DNA of 46,119 bases from Candidatus Azobacteroides sp. (GCA_021201815.1 JAJQEC010000122.1:1-46119), one strand, 5' to 3'; shown: positions 25,321 through 34,890, counted from the stretch's first letter. The notes: generated from the letters alone by a model not told the origin. Numbers and translations are program-made.

Positions 25321-27099
25321 ATGGTAAAAAGATATTTTCAAAAATTGCTTCTATGGAGGGAAAAACACATTCCTGAAAAGCATTTCGTTCTTATACTAAG
25401 CTTTTTTGTCGGCGTTTTTACAGCCTTCTCTGCGCTTCTTCTGAAATGGTTAATTCATTTCATACAAGCATTCCTTACCAATAATTTTAATATAAGTGAG
25501 GTTAACTTCCTGTATTTGCTTTATCCGGCCATTGGAATCTTTCTGGCTGCCATGTTTGTAAAATTTGTAGTCAAAGATGATATCAGCCATGGAGTGACTA
25601 AGATTCTCTTTGCAATATCCCAGAGAAAAAGCCGGATTAAACCTCATAATATGTGGTCTTCGGTTGTAGCCAGTTCTCTGACAATAGGCTTCGGAGGGTC
25701 AGTAGGGGTGGAAGCACCGATTATTCTCACTGATTCTGCAATCGGTTCCAATCTGGGACGGCTCTTTAAAATGGAACAACGGACTTTAATGCTTCTTGTA
25801 GGATGTGGAGCGGCTGGTGCCGTTGCCGGAATCTTTAAAGCACCTATTGCCGGGTTGGTGTTTACCATTGAAGTTCTCCTGCTGGATCTTACGATGACAT
25901 CAGTCATGCCTCTTTTAATTTCTTCGGTAACAGCAGCAGTTATTTCTTATATTTTTACCGGGACTGATGCTTTATTCAAGTTCAGCATAAACGAACCGTT
26001 TGAAATGCATCGCATCCCGTATGTGTTATTATTAGGTATTTTTTGCGGGTTGGTTTCTTTATATTTTACCAGAACCATGAGTTGGCTGGAAGGCCGGTTC
26101 CGTAAATTAAATACCTGGTATAAAAAATTAATGGTAGGGTCTCTTGTTCTCAGTTTATTGATTTTTCTTTTTCCTCCTCTTTATGGAGAAGGGTATGATA
26201 CGATAAATTTAATATTGGATAATGAAAGTAATAAACTGGTAGATGGAAGTTTGTTTTTTTCACTAGCGAATAACTATTGGTTATTTATTGGCTATCTGGT
26301 ATTGATTCTGTTGTTTAAAGTATTTGCTTCAAGTGCTACTAATGGAGCAGGGGGGACCGGAGGTATTTTTGCTCCCAGTTTATTTTTAGGCTGTCTGGCC
26401 GGATTCGTTTTTTCACATAGCCTTAATTATTTTGAATTTATTCCCAATATGCCGGAAAAGAACTTTTCTCTTATGGGAATGGCAGGAGTTATGGCAGGTG
26501 TTATGCACGCTCCGTTGACCGGAACTTTTCTGATTGCAGAACTTACCGGAGGATATGATTTATTCCTTCCTCTTATGATTGTTTCTATCAGTTCGTATTT
26601 AACAATCATTGCTTTTGAACCACATAGTATTTATTCGATGCGTCTGGCTCAGAAAGGAGAATTGCTCACTCATCATAAAGATAAAGCTGTGCTGACGTTA
26701 CTTAAAATGAACAGTGTCATTGAAACCGATTGTGAGCCGGTAAGACCGAATATGTATTTAGGTGATTTGATAAAAGTGATTTCCCGCTCCTCCAGAAATA
26801 TTTTTCCTATAGTAGATGAAAATGGTATTTTTAAAGGAATTGTATTGCTGGATGATATTCGTAATATTATGTTTCGGCCTGAATTATATTACCGGTTTAA
26901 AATTGAAAAGTTAATGATTTCACCACCGGCACGCATTTATGTAAATATGCCTATGGAGAAGGTGATGAATATTTTTGATGATACCAATGCCTGGAACTTA
27001 CCTGTTTTGGATGAAGAGGAAAGATATATCGGATTTGTTTCCAAATCAAAAATCTTTAATTCTTATCGTAAGGTATTGGTGCATTTTTCCGAAGAATAA
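25321..27099 (+). CDS. ClC-family chloride channel/transporter with CBS domains
   Basis: Anion transport protein of the ClC family: a membrane domain (about 20-440) and two C-terminal CBS motifs (about 470-590). The selectivity motifs are GGSVGVEAP (125-133; gating Glu131 kept), GCGAAGAVAGIFKAPIAG (161-178) and GAGGTGGIFAPSLFLG. The central-Ser motif GSGIP of the E. coli protein is replaced by SHGVT (89-93). The proton-transfer Glu of antiporters, the second Glu of IIEE in E. coli ClC-ec1, is Val185 here (FTIEVLL), as in many true channels. Passive chloride conduction or altered coupling is therefore an inference. It is 19 nt after the sugar transferase gene. Confidence 0.9.
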   Translation: MVKRYFQKLLLWREKHIPEKHFVLILSFFVGVFTAFSALLLKWLIHFIQAFLTNNFNISEVNFLYLLYPAIGIFLAAMFVKFVVKDDISHGVTKILFAISQRKSRIKPHNMWSSVVASSLTIGFGGSVGVEAPIILTDSAIGSNLGRLFKMEQRTLMLLVGCGAAGAVAGIFKAPIAGLVFTIEVLLLDLTMTSVMPLLISSVTAAVISYIFTGTDALFKFSINEPFEMHRIPYVLLLGIFCGLVSLYFTRTMSWLEGRFRKLNTWYKKLMVGSLVLSLLIFLFPPLYGEGYDTINLILDNESNKLVDGSLFFSLANNYWLFIGYLVLILLFKVFASSATNGAGGTGGIFAPSLFLGCLAGFVFSHSLNYFEFIPNMPEKNFSLMGMAGVMAGVMHAPLTGTFLIAELTGGYDLFLPLMIVSISSYLTIIAFEPHSIYSMRLAQKGELLTHHKDKAVLTLLKMNSVIETDCEPVRPNMYLGDLIKVISRSSRNIFPIVDENGIFKGIVLLDDIRNIMFRPELYYRFKIEKLMISPPARIYVNMPMEKVMNIFDDTNAWNLPVLDEEERYIGFVSKSKIFNSYRKVLVHFSEE

Positions 27100-27316
27100 A
27101 ACCGGAAATGCAGGTTGAAGTATGCTTGCTGTATAAATGAAGAACATGTTATTTGTTATATTTATTTTTAATCATATTTCTTCCTGTTTCTTTAATAAAA
27201 TACTTTCATAATAGAATTTTATACAGGTAGGGTTCAATAAAAACGATACTTTATTCTCTTTCTTGAATCTAGATTCTAGATTCTATATATCTTTTTATTA
27301 TTCCAGTATTTTCCAT

Positions 27317-27324
27317 TATCTTTG
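27317..27324 (+). promoter_or_regulatory. -7 element before fmt
   Basis: TATCTTTG matches TAnnTTTG, 28 nt before the fmt start, with no clear TTTG at -33. The preceding gap (27100-27316) also contains a GAATCTAGATTCTAGATTC palindromic/tandem motif near 27265. Confidence 0.5.
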
Positions 27325-27351
27325 ATAGCCATTTCAAATGTATAAATAAGC

Positions 27352-28326
27352 ATGGAGAAAAGTGACCTGAGAATTGTATTTATGGGTACTCCGGAGTTTG
27401 CAGTTGCAAGTCTGAGAAAGTTGGTAGATGAGAAATATAATGTGGTCGGAGTTGTGACAATGCCGGATAAACCAGCCGGGCGCGGGCATAAAATACAATT
27501 TTCCGATGTGAAAAAATATGCCCTGGAGAATAATCTTCCGCTGTTACAACCGGAAAAATTGAAATCACCCGAATTTCTTCAGCAATTAGCTGCCTGGAAA
27601 GCGGATTTGCAGATTGTCGTAGCTTTCCGTATGCTGCCGGAGGTAGTATGGAATATGCCATCAAAAGGAACATTTAATTTACATGCTTCTCTTTTACCTG
27701 CTTACCGGGGAGCTGCTCCAATAAATTGGGCAATCATTAACGGAGAAAAAAAGACAGGAGCAACTACTTTCTTTTTAACGCATGAGATTGATACGGGAAA
27801 TGTGATTTTTCAGGAACAAATTCCTATTCTTGAAGAAGATACTGCCGGAACTTTACATGATAAGCTTATGACACTTGGTGCGGAACTGGTTATAAAAACC
27901 GTAGATGCAATTCTACAGAGTAATGTAAAACCGATTCCTCAGGAAAACATGCTTTCGGAAGGAAAATCTTTGCCGGCTGCTCCTAAATTATATAAAGAAA
28001 CATGTAAAATTGATTGGTCTAAAACTTGTGTAGAGATTTACAATTTTGTTCGGGGATTATCTCCTTATCCGGCAGCCTGGACAGAATTGAAAGACATGAA
28101 GGGGAGAGAATTAAATATAAAGATATATGCCGTAGAACCGGAAATTTATTCTCATGAATTTTCTCCGGGAATTCTGAAAACAGATGAAAAAACATTTGTG
28201 AAAATAGCCGTTTCCGACGGATTTATCAAATTAAAAAATATCCAGTTGCCTTCTAAAAAAAGAATGAATACCGAAGAGCTCTTAAGAGGATATAAAATAA
28301 CGGAAGACTTTAAAGTGAAATTTTGA
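27352..28326 (+). CDS. fmt: Methionyl-tRNA formyltransferase
   Basis: Transfers a formyl group from 10-formyl-THF to initiator Met-tRNA. The catalytic domain (1-205) shows RIVFMGTPEFAVASL, MPDKPAGRGHK, and the catalytic triad Asn109, His111 and Asp147 in FNLHASLLPAYRGAAPINWA and THEIDTGNVIF. The C-terminal tRNA-binding beta-barrel begins near CKIDWSKTCVEIYNFVRGLS. Length (324) is standard. A promoter-like element precedes it, and DUF4199 and a glycosyltransferase follow within 10 nt and 1 nt overlap, so these three genes are probably co-transcribed. Confidence 0.97.
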   Translation: MEKSDLRIVFMGTPEFAVASLRKLVDEKYNVVGVVTMPDKPAGRGHKIQFSDVKKYALENNLPLLQPEKLKSPEFLQQLAAWKADLQIVVAFRMLPEVVWNMPSKGTFNLHASLLPAYRGAAPINWAIINGEKKTGATTFFLTHEIDTGNVIFQEQIPILEEDTAGTLHDKLMTLGAELVIKTVDAILQSNVKPIPQENMLSEGKSLPAAPKLYKETCKIDWSKTCVEIYNFVRGLSPYPAAWTELKDMKGRELNIKIYAVEPEIYSHEFSPGILKTDEKTFVKIAVSDGFIKLKNIQLPSKKRMNTEELLRGYKITEDFKVKF

Positions 28327-28335
28327 AAATAATAT

Positions 28336-28941
28336 ATGGAAGATATTGCTAAAAGAAAAGAACAAATGTCCCAATTTTTCCAGTATGCAATGAGATACGG
28401 ATTGTATCTGGGTTTGTTCTTTGTCTTTACTTTTTTGTGGTTTATTGTTGCTTTTTATATAAATATATTCAGCCTGCAAATAAGTATTTTTATTCCTTTT
28501 TTTGCCATTCCTGTTCTGGTTTATTTTTATGGAAAAAAAATGAGAGAACAGGTTTTTGGAGGAGAGATTCGTTTTTCTTTAGCCTGGAACTTCGGCACCT
28601 TGTTGTTCTTTTTTGCAGGTTTAATTTTAGCTTTTACAATGTATATTGTGATAGAATATATTGTTCCGGGTTTGTTTCCACAGATACAGACAAATATAAG
28701 CAACGCATTGAATGAGATTCTCAAGGAAGCTTCTGCTAACAATATGAGTCAGCAACAAATTTCTTTAATACAAGAACAGATTAGAATGTTGAATGAGCTA
28801 CTTTTAAGAAGTGCCATTGAGGTGGCGGTAGACAATCTCTGGAATTGTATATTCTGGGGAATTATAGTTTCTCTGCCCATTGCTTTTTTGCTGAAAAAAC
28901 AAAAAAAAGGAAGACAAACATCTTTAAAAGAAGTTGGATAA
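28336..28941 (+). CDS. DUF4199-family membrane protein
   Basis: Inner-membrane protein of 201 residues with four hydrophobic helices (about 20-40, 45-65, 80-105, 165-190). A polar helical stretch (NISNALNEILKEASANNMSQ and on) sits between helices 3 and 4. This is the plan of DUF4199, a Bacteroidota family of unknown function that very often precedes a DPM1-like glycosyltransferase, as here. The stop codon TAA shares its last A with the ATG of the next gene, indicating translational coupling. Confidence 0.85.
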   Translation: MEDIAKRKEQMSQFFQYAMRYGLYLGLFFVFTFLWFIVAFYINIFSLQISIFIPFFAIPVLVYFYGKKMREQVFGGEIRFSLAWNFGTLLFFFAGLILAFTMYIVIEYIVPGLFPQIQTNISNALNEILKEASANNMSQQQISLIQEQIRMLNELLLRSAIEVAVDNLWNCIFWGIIVSLPIAFLLKKQKKGRQTSLKEVG

Positions 28942-29903
28942 TGATAAATGAGGTGGATATTTCTGTTGTTATTCCTTTATATAATGAAGAGGAATCATTG
29001 CCGGAACTGTTTGAGTGGATAAAACAGGTGATGGCGGCTAATGATTTTACTTATGAAATTATTTTTATAGATGATGGTAGCACAGATCGTTCCTGGGAAG
29101 TAATCTCTTCTTTCAGACGGCAGCATCCTCAGGTAAAAGGAATAAAATTCCGGCGTAATTATGGAAAATCTCCGGCCTTATACTGTGGATTCCGGAAAGC
29201 ACAGGGAAAAGTAGTCATTACGATGGATTCGGATTTACAAGATAGTCCGGATGAAATACCGGAACTTTACAAAATGATTACCGAACAGGGATATGATATG
29301 GTTTCCGGCTGGAAGAAAAAAAGATATGATCCCTTAAGTAAGACACTACCGACTAAATTATTCAATGCTACTGCACGGAAAGTATCGGGGATAAAACTGC
29401 ATGATTTCAATTGTGGTTTAAAAGCATACCGCAAAGCGTTGGTAAAAAGCCTGGAAATATACGGGGATATGCATCGTTACATTCCTTACCTGGCAAAAAA
29501 TGCAGGATTTTCTAACATCGGAGAAAAAGAAGTACATCATCGTCCCCGGAAATACGGAAAGACAAAATTCGGAATAGAGCGTTTTGTAAATGGTTATCTG
29601 GATTTAATGACCCTATGGTTTTTCTCAAAATTCGGAGTAAAGCCGATGCATTTCTTTGGTTTGATCGGAACGCTTATGTTTTTGGTCGGATTGATCTCCG
29701 TGATTCTGGTAGGAGTCACAAAATTACATGCTATGTATGCAGACCAGCCTTATCGTCTGGTGACAGAAAATCCTTATTTTTATATTTCCCTGACAGCAAT
29801 GATATTAGGAACACAGTTATTCCTGACAGGTTTTCTGGGAGAATTGATTTCCAGAAATGCAAATGAAAGAAATAAATACAATATCGAAGAAGAATTATCC
29901 TGA
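28941..29903 (+). CDS. Family 2 glycosyltransferase, DPM1/GtrB-like
   Basis: Membrane-attached GT-A enzyme that likely charges a polyprenyl phosphate with a sugar. The 320 residues begin ISVVIPLYNEEESL; DDGST (44-48) and MDSDLQD (95-101, the metal-binding DxD) follow, then MVSGWKKKRYDPLSKT and FNCGLKAYRK, all typical. Two C-terminal transmembrane helices (about 230-255, 272-300) are as in GtrB and Bacteroidota homologues. The ATG at 28941 is preferred: longer readings start inside DUF4199. Together with the GT-C enzyme at 4987-6543, a donor-acceptor pair is conceivable but unproven. Confidence 0.92.
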   Translation: MINEVDISVVIPLYNEEESLPELFEWIKQVMAANDFTYEIIFIDDGSTDRSWEVISSFRRQHPQVKGIKFRRNYGKSPALYCGFRKAQGKVVITMDSDLQDSPDEIPELYKMITEQGYDMVSGWKKKRYDPLSKTLPTKLFNATARKVSGIKLHDFNCGLKAYRKALVKSLEIYGDMHRYIPYLAKNAGFSNIGEKEVHHRPRKYGKTKFGIERFVNGYLDLMTLWFFSKFGVKPMHFFGLIGTLMFLVGLISVILVGVTKLHAMYADQPYRLVTENPYFYISLTAMILGTQLFLTGFLGELISRNANERNKYNIEEELS

Positions 29904-29929
29904 AGTAATATATTTGAACATTGAAACAG

Positions 29930-30451
29930 ATGAACTTTTTAGATTTAGTAAAAAAAAGATTTTCTCTTAGAAACTTTTCTGACCGCCCGGTTGAACGTGA
30001 AAAAATTGATTATTTATTAGAAACCGCACGTTGGGCTCCTTCTGCTGTAAATTATCAACCATGGTACTTCATTATTATTCAGGAGGAAGAAGGCAAAGAA
30101 AAACTACGGGCCTGCTACGGCCGGGAATGGTTTAAAACAGCTCCTCTTTATATTCTTATATGTGGAGACCATGAGATTTCCTGGAAAAGAAAAGACGGCA
30201 AAGACTTCTGCGATGTGGACATTTCCATTGCGGTAGAACATTTATCTCTTGCTGCTGCCGAACAGGGACTGGGATCTTGCTGGGTATGTAATTTCGATGC
30301 GGAAAAATGTAAAGAATCCTTCAACCTGCCAGCACATATAGAACCAATTGTGATATTACCTGTCGGATACCCTGATGAAAAAGCCGGATTATCGGAAAAA
30401 GAAAGAAAAAGGAAAACAATAGATGAGATAACTAAATGGGAAACGTTTTGA
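29930..30451 (+). CDS. Nitroreductase-family FMN protein
   Basis: FMN-dependent oxidoreductase of 173 residues, the short nitroreductase type. Visible: the FMN-phosphate-binding start KKRFSLRNFSDRPV, APSAVNYQPWYFIII, the DISIAVEHLSLAAAEQGLGS segment with SCWVCNF, and PVGYPDEKAG near the end. The physiological substrate is unknown. The ATG at 29930 is chosen over a TTG three codons upstream. It overlaps the following lipoprotein gene by 16 nt. Confidence 0.9.
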   Translation: MNFLDLVKKRFSLRNFSDRPVEREKIDYLLETARWAPSAVNYQPWYFIIIQEEEGKEKLRACYGREWFKTAPLYILICGDHEISWKRKDGKDFCDVDISIAVEHLSLAAAEQGLGSCWVCNFDAEKCKESFNLPAHIEPIVILPVGYPDEKAGLSEKERKRKTIDEITKWETF

Positions 30452-30912
30452 AAATTCAATATATAATATTAATCGGTTTAATAGCCACCCTATTTTTCAG
30501 TTGTGGGGATACCGAATGTTCGGAATCTACAAATGCCACACTAGCTGCTGTTTTTTATATTGATGAAGACAATATATCTTCCGGAGATAGTTTGTTGGTA
30601 TATGGATTGCACAATGATTCCCTGTTAATAAAAGTCTCAACCCCTACTATTATTAATTTCCCATTAAAACTGGAAGAACATACAACTTCTTTTGTATTTG
30701 ATTTTACCGGCGATTTACAGGTTGATTTAGTAAAAGATACCGTTCGGTTTTTTCATCAAAACTCTCCTCATTTTATCTCGGAAGCCTGTGGTTGCGCCAT
30801 GTTTTACACTATTGACTCTATACGCTATACCCGTCATAAAATTGATAGCATAGCTGTTGTGAATAAAGATATCATTAATGAAGAACTCGAAAACATACAA
30901 ATATTCTTTTAA
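30436..30912 (+). CDS. Small lipoprotein, DUF6452-like
   Basis: Predicted lipoprotein of 158 residues: a hydrophobic signal ending LIATLFFSC gives a lipobox with Cys23, followed by GDTECSES. The mature part looks all-beta with a DSLLVYGLHNDSLLIKVSTP stretch and a conserved CGCAMFYTIDSIRYTRH motif. This matches the Bacteroidales DUF6452 family as I know it; function is unknown. It starts inside the end of the nitroreductase gene and its own end overlaps the next gene by 35 nt, so the three are tightly coupled. Confidence 0.7.
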   Translation: MGNVLKIQYIILIGLIATLFFSCGDTECSESTNATLAAVFYIDEDNISSGDSLLVYGLHNDSLLIKVSTPTIINFPLKLEEHTTSFVFDFTGDLQVDLVKDTVRFFHQNSPHFISEACGCAMFYTIDSIRYTRHKIDSIAVVNKDIINEELENIQIFF

Positions 30913-31567
30913 CTTTTTCCTATTCTTATTTGTTTTTCAAACATTATCCTCGCAAGGAGTGTTGAATAACATAATGGAAAACAACACCAAACCGTTCTTT
31001 CAGGGAATATATGTCGGTACTGATTTATTTTCACCTGTTGCTTCGTTTGTTGGGGAGGATTGGGTTTCTCTTCAGTTATCCCTTCATGCAAACCTGGACA
31101 ATAAATTTTTTCCTGTTTGGGAAATAGGAATGGGAAAAGGAGATACAGTGACAGAGGAGGAACTCAAATTACATACGGATAATGCACTTTTTAACAGAAT
31201 CGGTATTAATTTTAATGTCTTAAAAAGAAAAGAAGAGGATTTTGTGTTTGCTGGTTTGCGGTATGGGTTTTCTTCTTTTAATTATCATATTAATAACATC
31301 GTAATAAATGGAGGGTACTGGGACGATACGATAATAGAAAATCCCGGAAAACAATCGGCTACTGTTACCTGGGGCGAACTTCTGGCCGGTATAAACGTGC
31401 ATATGTTTTCCGGTTTGTACATGGGCTGGAGTGTCGGATATAAAATAAAATTTACGGAAAAAGCTGATAATGAACATCTCAAAGCATGGTATATTCCCGG
31501 GTATGGCACTTCAAAATGGGGGATGACCTATAATATTTATTACAAACTACCTTTTTTCAGTAAATAA
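30878..31567 (+). CDS. Envelope protein, DUF6048-like
   Basis: Exported protein of 229 residues with a signal peptide (about 1-26, ending TLSSQ). The rest is beta-strand-rich with phrases such as FFQGIYVGTDLFSP, NRIGINFNVLKRKEEDFVFA then GLRYGFSSFNY, and LYMGWSVGYKIKF near the end, suggesting a small outer-membrane barrel. It fits the Bacteroidales DUF6048 family, which is regularly found right after DUF6452. The 35-nt overlap with the preceding lipoprotein gene supports a functional pair. Confidence 0.7.
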   Translation: MKNSKTYKYSFNFFLFLFVFQTLSSQGVLNNIMENNTKPFFQGIYVGTDLFSPVASFVGEDWVSLQLSLHANLDNKFFPVWEIGMGKGDTVTEEELKLHTDNALFNRIGINFNVLKRKEEDFVFAGLRYGFSSFNYHINNIVINGGYWDDTIIENPGKQSATVTWGELLAGINVHMFSGLYMGWSVGYKIKFTEKADNEHLKAWYIPGYGTSKWGMTYNIYYKLPFFSK

Positions 31568-31579
31568 AATAAATATTCA

Positions 31580-32599
31580 ATGGATAAAAAATATATCTTT
31601 ACCATTCTGATTTCAAGTGTAATTATTCTGATTTTTTCTCTGAACTCTTGTGGATTAGGAAATAACGTAAAAGATAAATATTTTCATAATGAAGGGTTTA
31701 TTTTTGGTACGGTTTACAATATCAAATATGAACATACAGAAGATCTGTCGGATACGATTCTGCTTGAATTAAACAGAGTAGATACGACCTTTTCCATGTT
31801 TAATCCTGATTCTGATATCTCACGGATTAATAAGAATGAACCGGATGTTTTTTTAAACAACTGGTTTGTTCGCTTATTTAAAAAAGCAGAGGAGATTTCT
31901 GTTCAGACAGATGGTGCTTTTGATATAACAGTTGCTCCGTTAGTAAACCTATGGGGTTTTGGCTTTGAAAAAAAAGACAGTATCCGTCAGGATGCTATTG
32001 ATAGCTTAATGAATTACATCGGGTATCAGAAGGTAAGAATGGAAAATAACAGGATTGTAAAAGAACATCCGGAAACATTACTGGATGTTTCCGCTATTGC
32101 CAAGGGTTTTTCCTGTGATATAATAGCAGATCTGCTGGAAGCAAAAGGAATTGAGAATTACCTGATTGAAATTGGTGGAGAGATGCGGACAAAAGGCCAG
32201 AATCCTAAAGGACACCATTGGATTGTCGGAATTACAGAACCGGATGAGGAAATGGAAAAACAGACTATTCTGCAAAAGATTTATTTATATGATAAAGCGC
32301 TTGCTACTTCCGGCAATTACAGGAATTTTTACTATAAAGACGGACAGAAATATGCTCATACCATCGATCCGAAAACCGGTTATCCGGTATTACATACTCT
32401 CTTAAGTGCTTCTGTAATTGCGGATGACTGTATGACCGCAGATGCCTATGCAACGGCTTTTATGGTATTGGGACTTGAAAAGACAAAAGAGGTATTAGGA
32501 AAACATCCGGAATTGAATGCTTACCTTATTTATACGGATGAAAAGGGGGAAAATCAGGTTTTCTATACGGAAAACTTTGATATACACTTTGTTTATTGA
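31580..32599 (+). CDS. apbE: FAD:protein FMN transferase, lipoprotein form
   Basis: Attaches FMN covalently to Thr/Ser of target flavoproteins in the periplasm. Signal and lipobox (IFSLNSCG, Cys24) indicate a membrane-anchored lipoprotein. ApbE motifs are all present: FSMFNPDSDISRIN, TDGAFDITVAPLVNLWGFG, LDVSAIAKGFSCD, YLIEIGGEMRTKGQN, YAHTIDPKTGYPV and DDCMTADAYATAF, whose Asp/Thr residues bind metal. Length (339) is normal. No Nqr, Rnf or other ApbE target gene lies in this window, so its substrate must be elsewhere. Confidence 0.95.
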   Translation: MDKKYIFTILISSVIILIFSLNSCGLGNNVKDKYFHNEGFIFGTVYNIKYEHTEDLSDTILLELNRVDTTFSMFNPDSDISRINKNEPDVFLNNWFVRLFKKAEEISVQTDGAFDITVAPLVNLWGFGFEKKDSIRQDAIDSLMNYIGYQKVRMENNRIVKEHPETLLDVSAIAKGFSCDIIADLLEAKGIENYLIEIGGEMRTKGQNPKGHHWIVGITEPDEEMEKQTILQKIYLYDKALATSGNYRNFYYKDGQKYAHTIDPKTGYPVLHTLLSASVIADDCMTADAYATAFMVLGLEKTKEVLGKHPELNAYLIYTDEKGENQVFYTENFDIHFVY

Positions 32600-32633
32600 A
32601 TACATTTGTTCATTTTTAGAATAAAAATTAATT

Positions 32634-34817
32634 ATGCAGAAAGATACCAGGAAAAATAAAAAAAATAATTCTTCCGGAAAAAAGAAGACGAAAAATAACG
32701 GAAAAGAATTGAAACGACACGAACTGATGGATGCAGTTATTACCTTTTTTAATAATCATCCGGATGATGCGTTTACATCTTCTCAGGTCTCAAAAATGCT
32801 GAATATTAAAAAGTATCCTCTGAGGCAGGAGATATCCGGTACTTTGAATTTTCTGGTTGAGGACGAATTTCTTGCTGAAGTTTCAAAAGGCATTTATAAG
32901 CTGCGATTTAAAGGAAGTTATGTAGAGGGCATTTTCGATAAAAAATCCAACGGGAAAAATTTTGTGATTCCAGACGATGGAAGTGAACCTGTTCTTATTG
33001 CAGAACGTAATTCACTCCATGCCATGCGGGATGATAAAGTGAAAGTAAGACTTTATGCCAAACGCAAAGGTCAGGAACCGGAAGGTGAAGTTATTGAAAT
33101 ACTTGAACATAATAAAGATACATTTGTAGGAAATCTTGAAGTTTCCGCGAATTTTGCTTTTTTGCTGACAGATAAAAGATGGGCAAATGATATTTTTATT
33201 CCCAAGGATAAACTCAAAGGCGGAAAATCCGGAGATAAAGCAGTGGTTAAAATAACTTCCTGGCCGGAGCAGGCAAAGAATCCCATTGGAGAAGTCATTG
33301 ATATTCTTGGAGCAACCGGAGAAAATAACGCGGAAATGCATGCTATTCTTGCCGAATATGGGCTGCCTTACAAATACCCGCTCAAGGTTGAAAAATCAGC
33401 AGATAAAATCTCTGCTGAAATAACAGAAGAAGAAATTCAAAAACGGGAAGATTTTCGGAAAATTCCGACTTTTACGATAGATCCCAAAGATGCCAAAGAT
33501 TTTGATGACGCTCTTTCTGTTCGGCAATTACCGAACGGCAATTGGGAAGTTGGTGTCCATATTGCGGATGTAAGTCATTATGTTCAGCCGAATACACTAA
33601 TTGATAAGGAAGCCGAAGATCGGGCTACCTCTGTTTATCTGGTAGATCGTACCATCCCTATGCTGCCGGAACGATTATCGAATGAATTATGTTCTTTACG
33701 CCCGCAGGAAGAAAAACTGTGCTTCTCTGCTATTTTTGAACTGACAGAAAATGCGGAAATTAAGAATTACCGGATCGGAAGAACCATCATCATGTCCGAC
33801 AGGCGATTTACATACGAAGAAGCAGAAGAAATACTGGAAACCGGAAAAGGAGAAATGAGCAAAGAATTACTCACACTCAATACCCTGGCTAAAATTCTCC
33901 GGGAAAAACGTTTTGCATCCGGTGCCATTGATTTTGATCGTTTCGAAGTAAAATTTGAAATTGATGACAAAGGAAAGCCTCTGAATGTATATTTTAAAGA
34001 AGCAAAAGATTCCAATAAGCTCATTGAAGAATTTATGCTTCTTGCAAACCGTACAGTTGCTGAATTTGTCGGGAAGCCCAAAAAAGGGAAGAAAACCAAA
34101 ACATTTATTTACCGTATCCATGATATTCCTAATCCTGAAAAAATGGAGAATTTGTCTTCTTTTGTCGGACGCTTTGGATATAAAATTAAAACAGAAGGAA
34201 ACAATAGTGATATTTCTAAATCTATCAATAAATTACTGGATCACGTAAAAGGCAGAAAAGAGCAGAATCTGATAGAAACCGTAGCCATACGTGCAATGGC
34301 CAAAGCGATTTATTCCACTCATAATATCGGACATTACGGATTGGCTTTTGAATACTATACTCATTTTACATCTCCTATCCGTCGTTATCCGGACTTGCTG
34401 GTCCATCGCCTGCTTGAACGTTACATGGCCGGTGGGAAAAGTGTACCCGAAATAAAGTATGAGAAAGAATGCAAGCATTGTTCGGATATGGAACAACTGG
34501 CTTCCAATGCAGAGCGTGCTTCTATCAAATACAAACAGGTGGAGTTTATGAGTGATAAACTGGGACAGATATTCGATGGAGTCATATCCGGAGTAACAGA
34601 GTGGGGGATTTATGTAGAACTAAATGCCAACAAATGTGAAGGAATGATACCTATTCGTGACCTGGATGATGATTTTTATGAATTTGATGAAAAAACATAT
34701 AGCCTCATCGGAAGACGGAAGAAAAAAAGATACCGTCTGGGAGATGACATTACGGTAAAGGTAGCTCGTGCCAATCTGGAAAGGAAACAGCTCGATTTTG
34801 CTTTAATATCGGAATAA
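32634..34817 (+). CDS. rnr: Ribonuclease R
   Basis: Processive 3'-5' exoribonuclease of the RNB family. The 727 residues comprise a Lys/Asn-rich tail, a winged-helix domain (about 30-95), cold-shock domains (about 95-225), the RNB core with catalytic Asp cluster DPKDAKDFDDA (283-293), TSPIRRYPDLLVHRLL, and a C-terminal S1 domain (GVISGVTEWGIYVELNANKC). The catalytic residues are intact. It is the last gene of the long plus-strand run and is followed by a strong terminator. Confidence 0.96.
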   Translation: MQKDTRKNKKNNSSGKKKTKNNGKELKRHELMDAVITFFNNHPDDAFTSSQVSKMLNIKKYPLRQEISGTLNFLVEDEFLAEVSKGIYKLRFKGSYVEGIFDKKSNGKNFVIPDDGSEPVLIAERNSLHAMRDDKVKVRLYAKRKGQEPEGEVIEILEHNKDTFVGNLEVSANFAFLLTDKRWANDIFIPKDKLKGGKSGDKAVVKITSWPEQAKNPIGEVIDILGATGENNAEMHAILAEYGLPYKYPLKVEKSADKISAEITEEEIQKREDFRKIPTFTIDPKDAKDFDDALSVRQLPNGNWEVGVHIADVSHYVQPNTLIDKEAEDRATSVYLVDRTIPMLPERLSNELCSLRPQEEKLCFSAIFELTENAEIKNYRIGRTIIMSDRRFTYEEAEEILETGKGEMSKELLTLNTLAKILREKRFASGAIDFDRFEVKFEIDDKGKPLNVYFKEAKDSNKLIEEFMLLANRTVAEFVGKPKKGKKTKTFIYRIHDIPNPEKMENLSSFVGRFGYKIKTEGNNSDISKSINKLLDHVKGRKEQNLIETVAIRAMAKAIYSTHNIGHYGLAFEYYTHFTSPIRRYPDLLVHRLLERYMAGGKSVPEIKYEKECKHCSDMEQLASNAERASIKYKQVEFMSDKLGQIFDGVISGVTEWGIYVELNANKCEGMIPIRDLDDDFYEFDEKTYSLIGRRKKKRYRLGDDITVKVARANLERKQLDFALISE

Positions 34818-34849
34818 AAGAATAGAAGGACCCAAAAGTTGACATGTAA

Positions 34850-34890
34850 GACAGGGCTGTAAATATAAAGCATACATTTACAGCCCTGTC
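34850..34890 (+). terminator. Terminator after rnr
   Basis: GACAGGGCTGTAAAT (34850-34864) and ATTTACAGCCCTGTC (34876-34890) form a perfect 15-bp stem followed by six T, about 32 nt past the stop codon. Confidence 0.92.

Noticed and set aside
28845..28940. Longer start for the DPM1-like glycosyltransferase
   Set aside because: The extra 32 residues come from an out-of-frame reading of the DUF4199 gene; the TAATG overlap at 28939-28943 gives a natural start.
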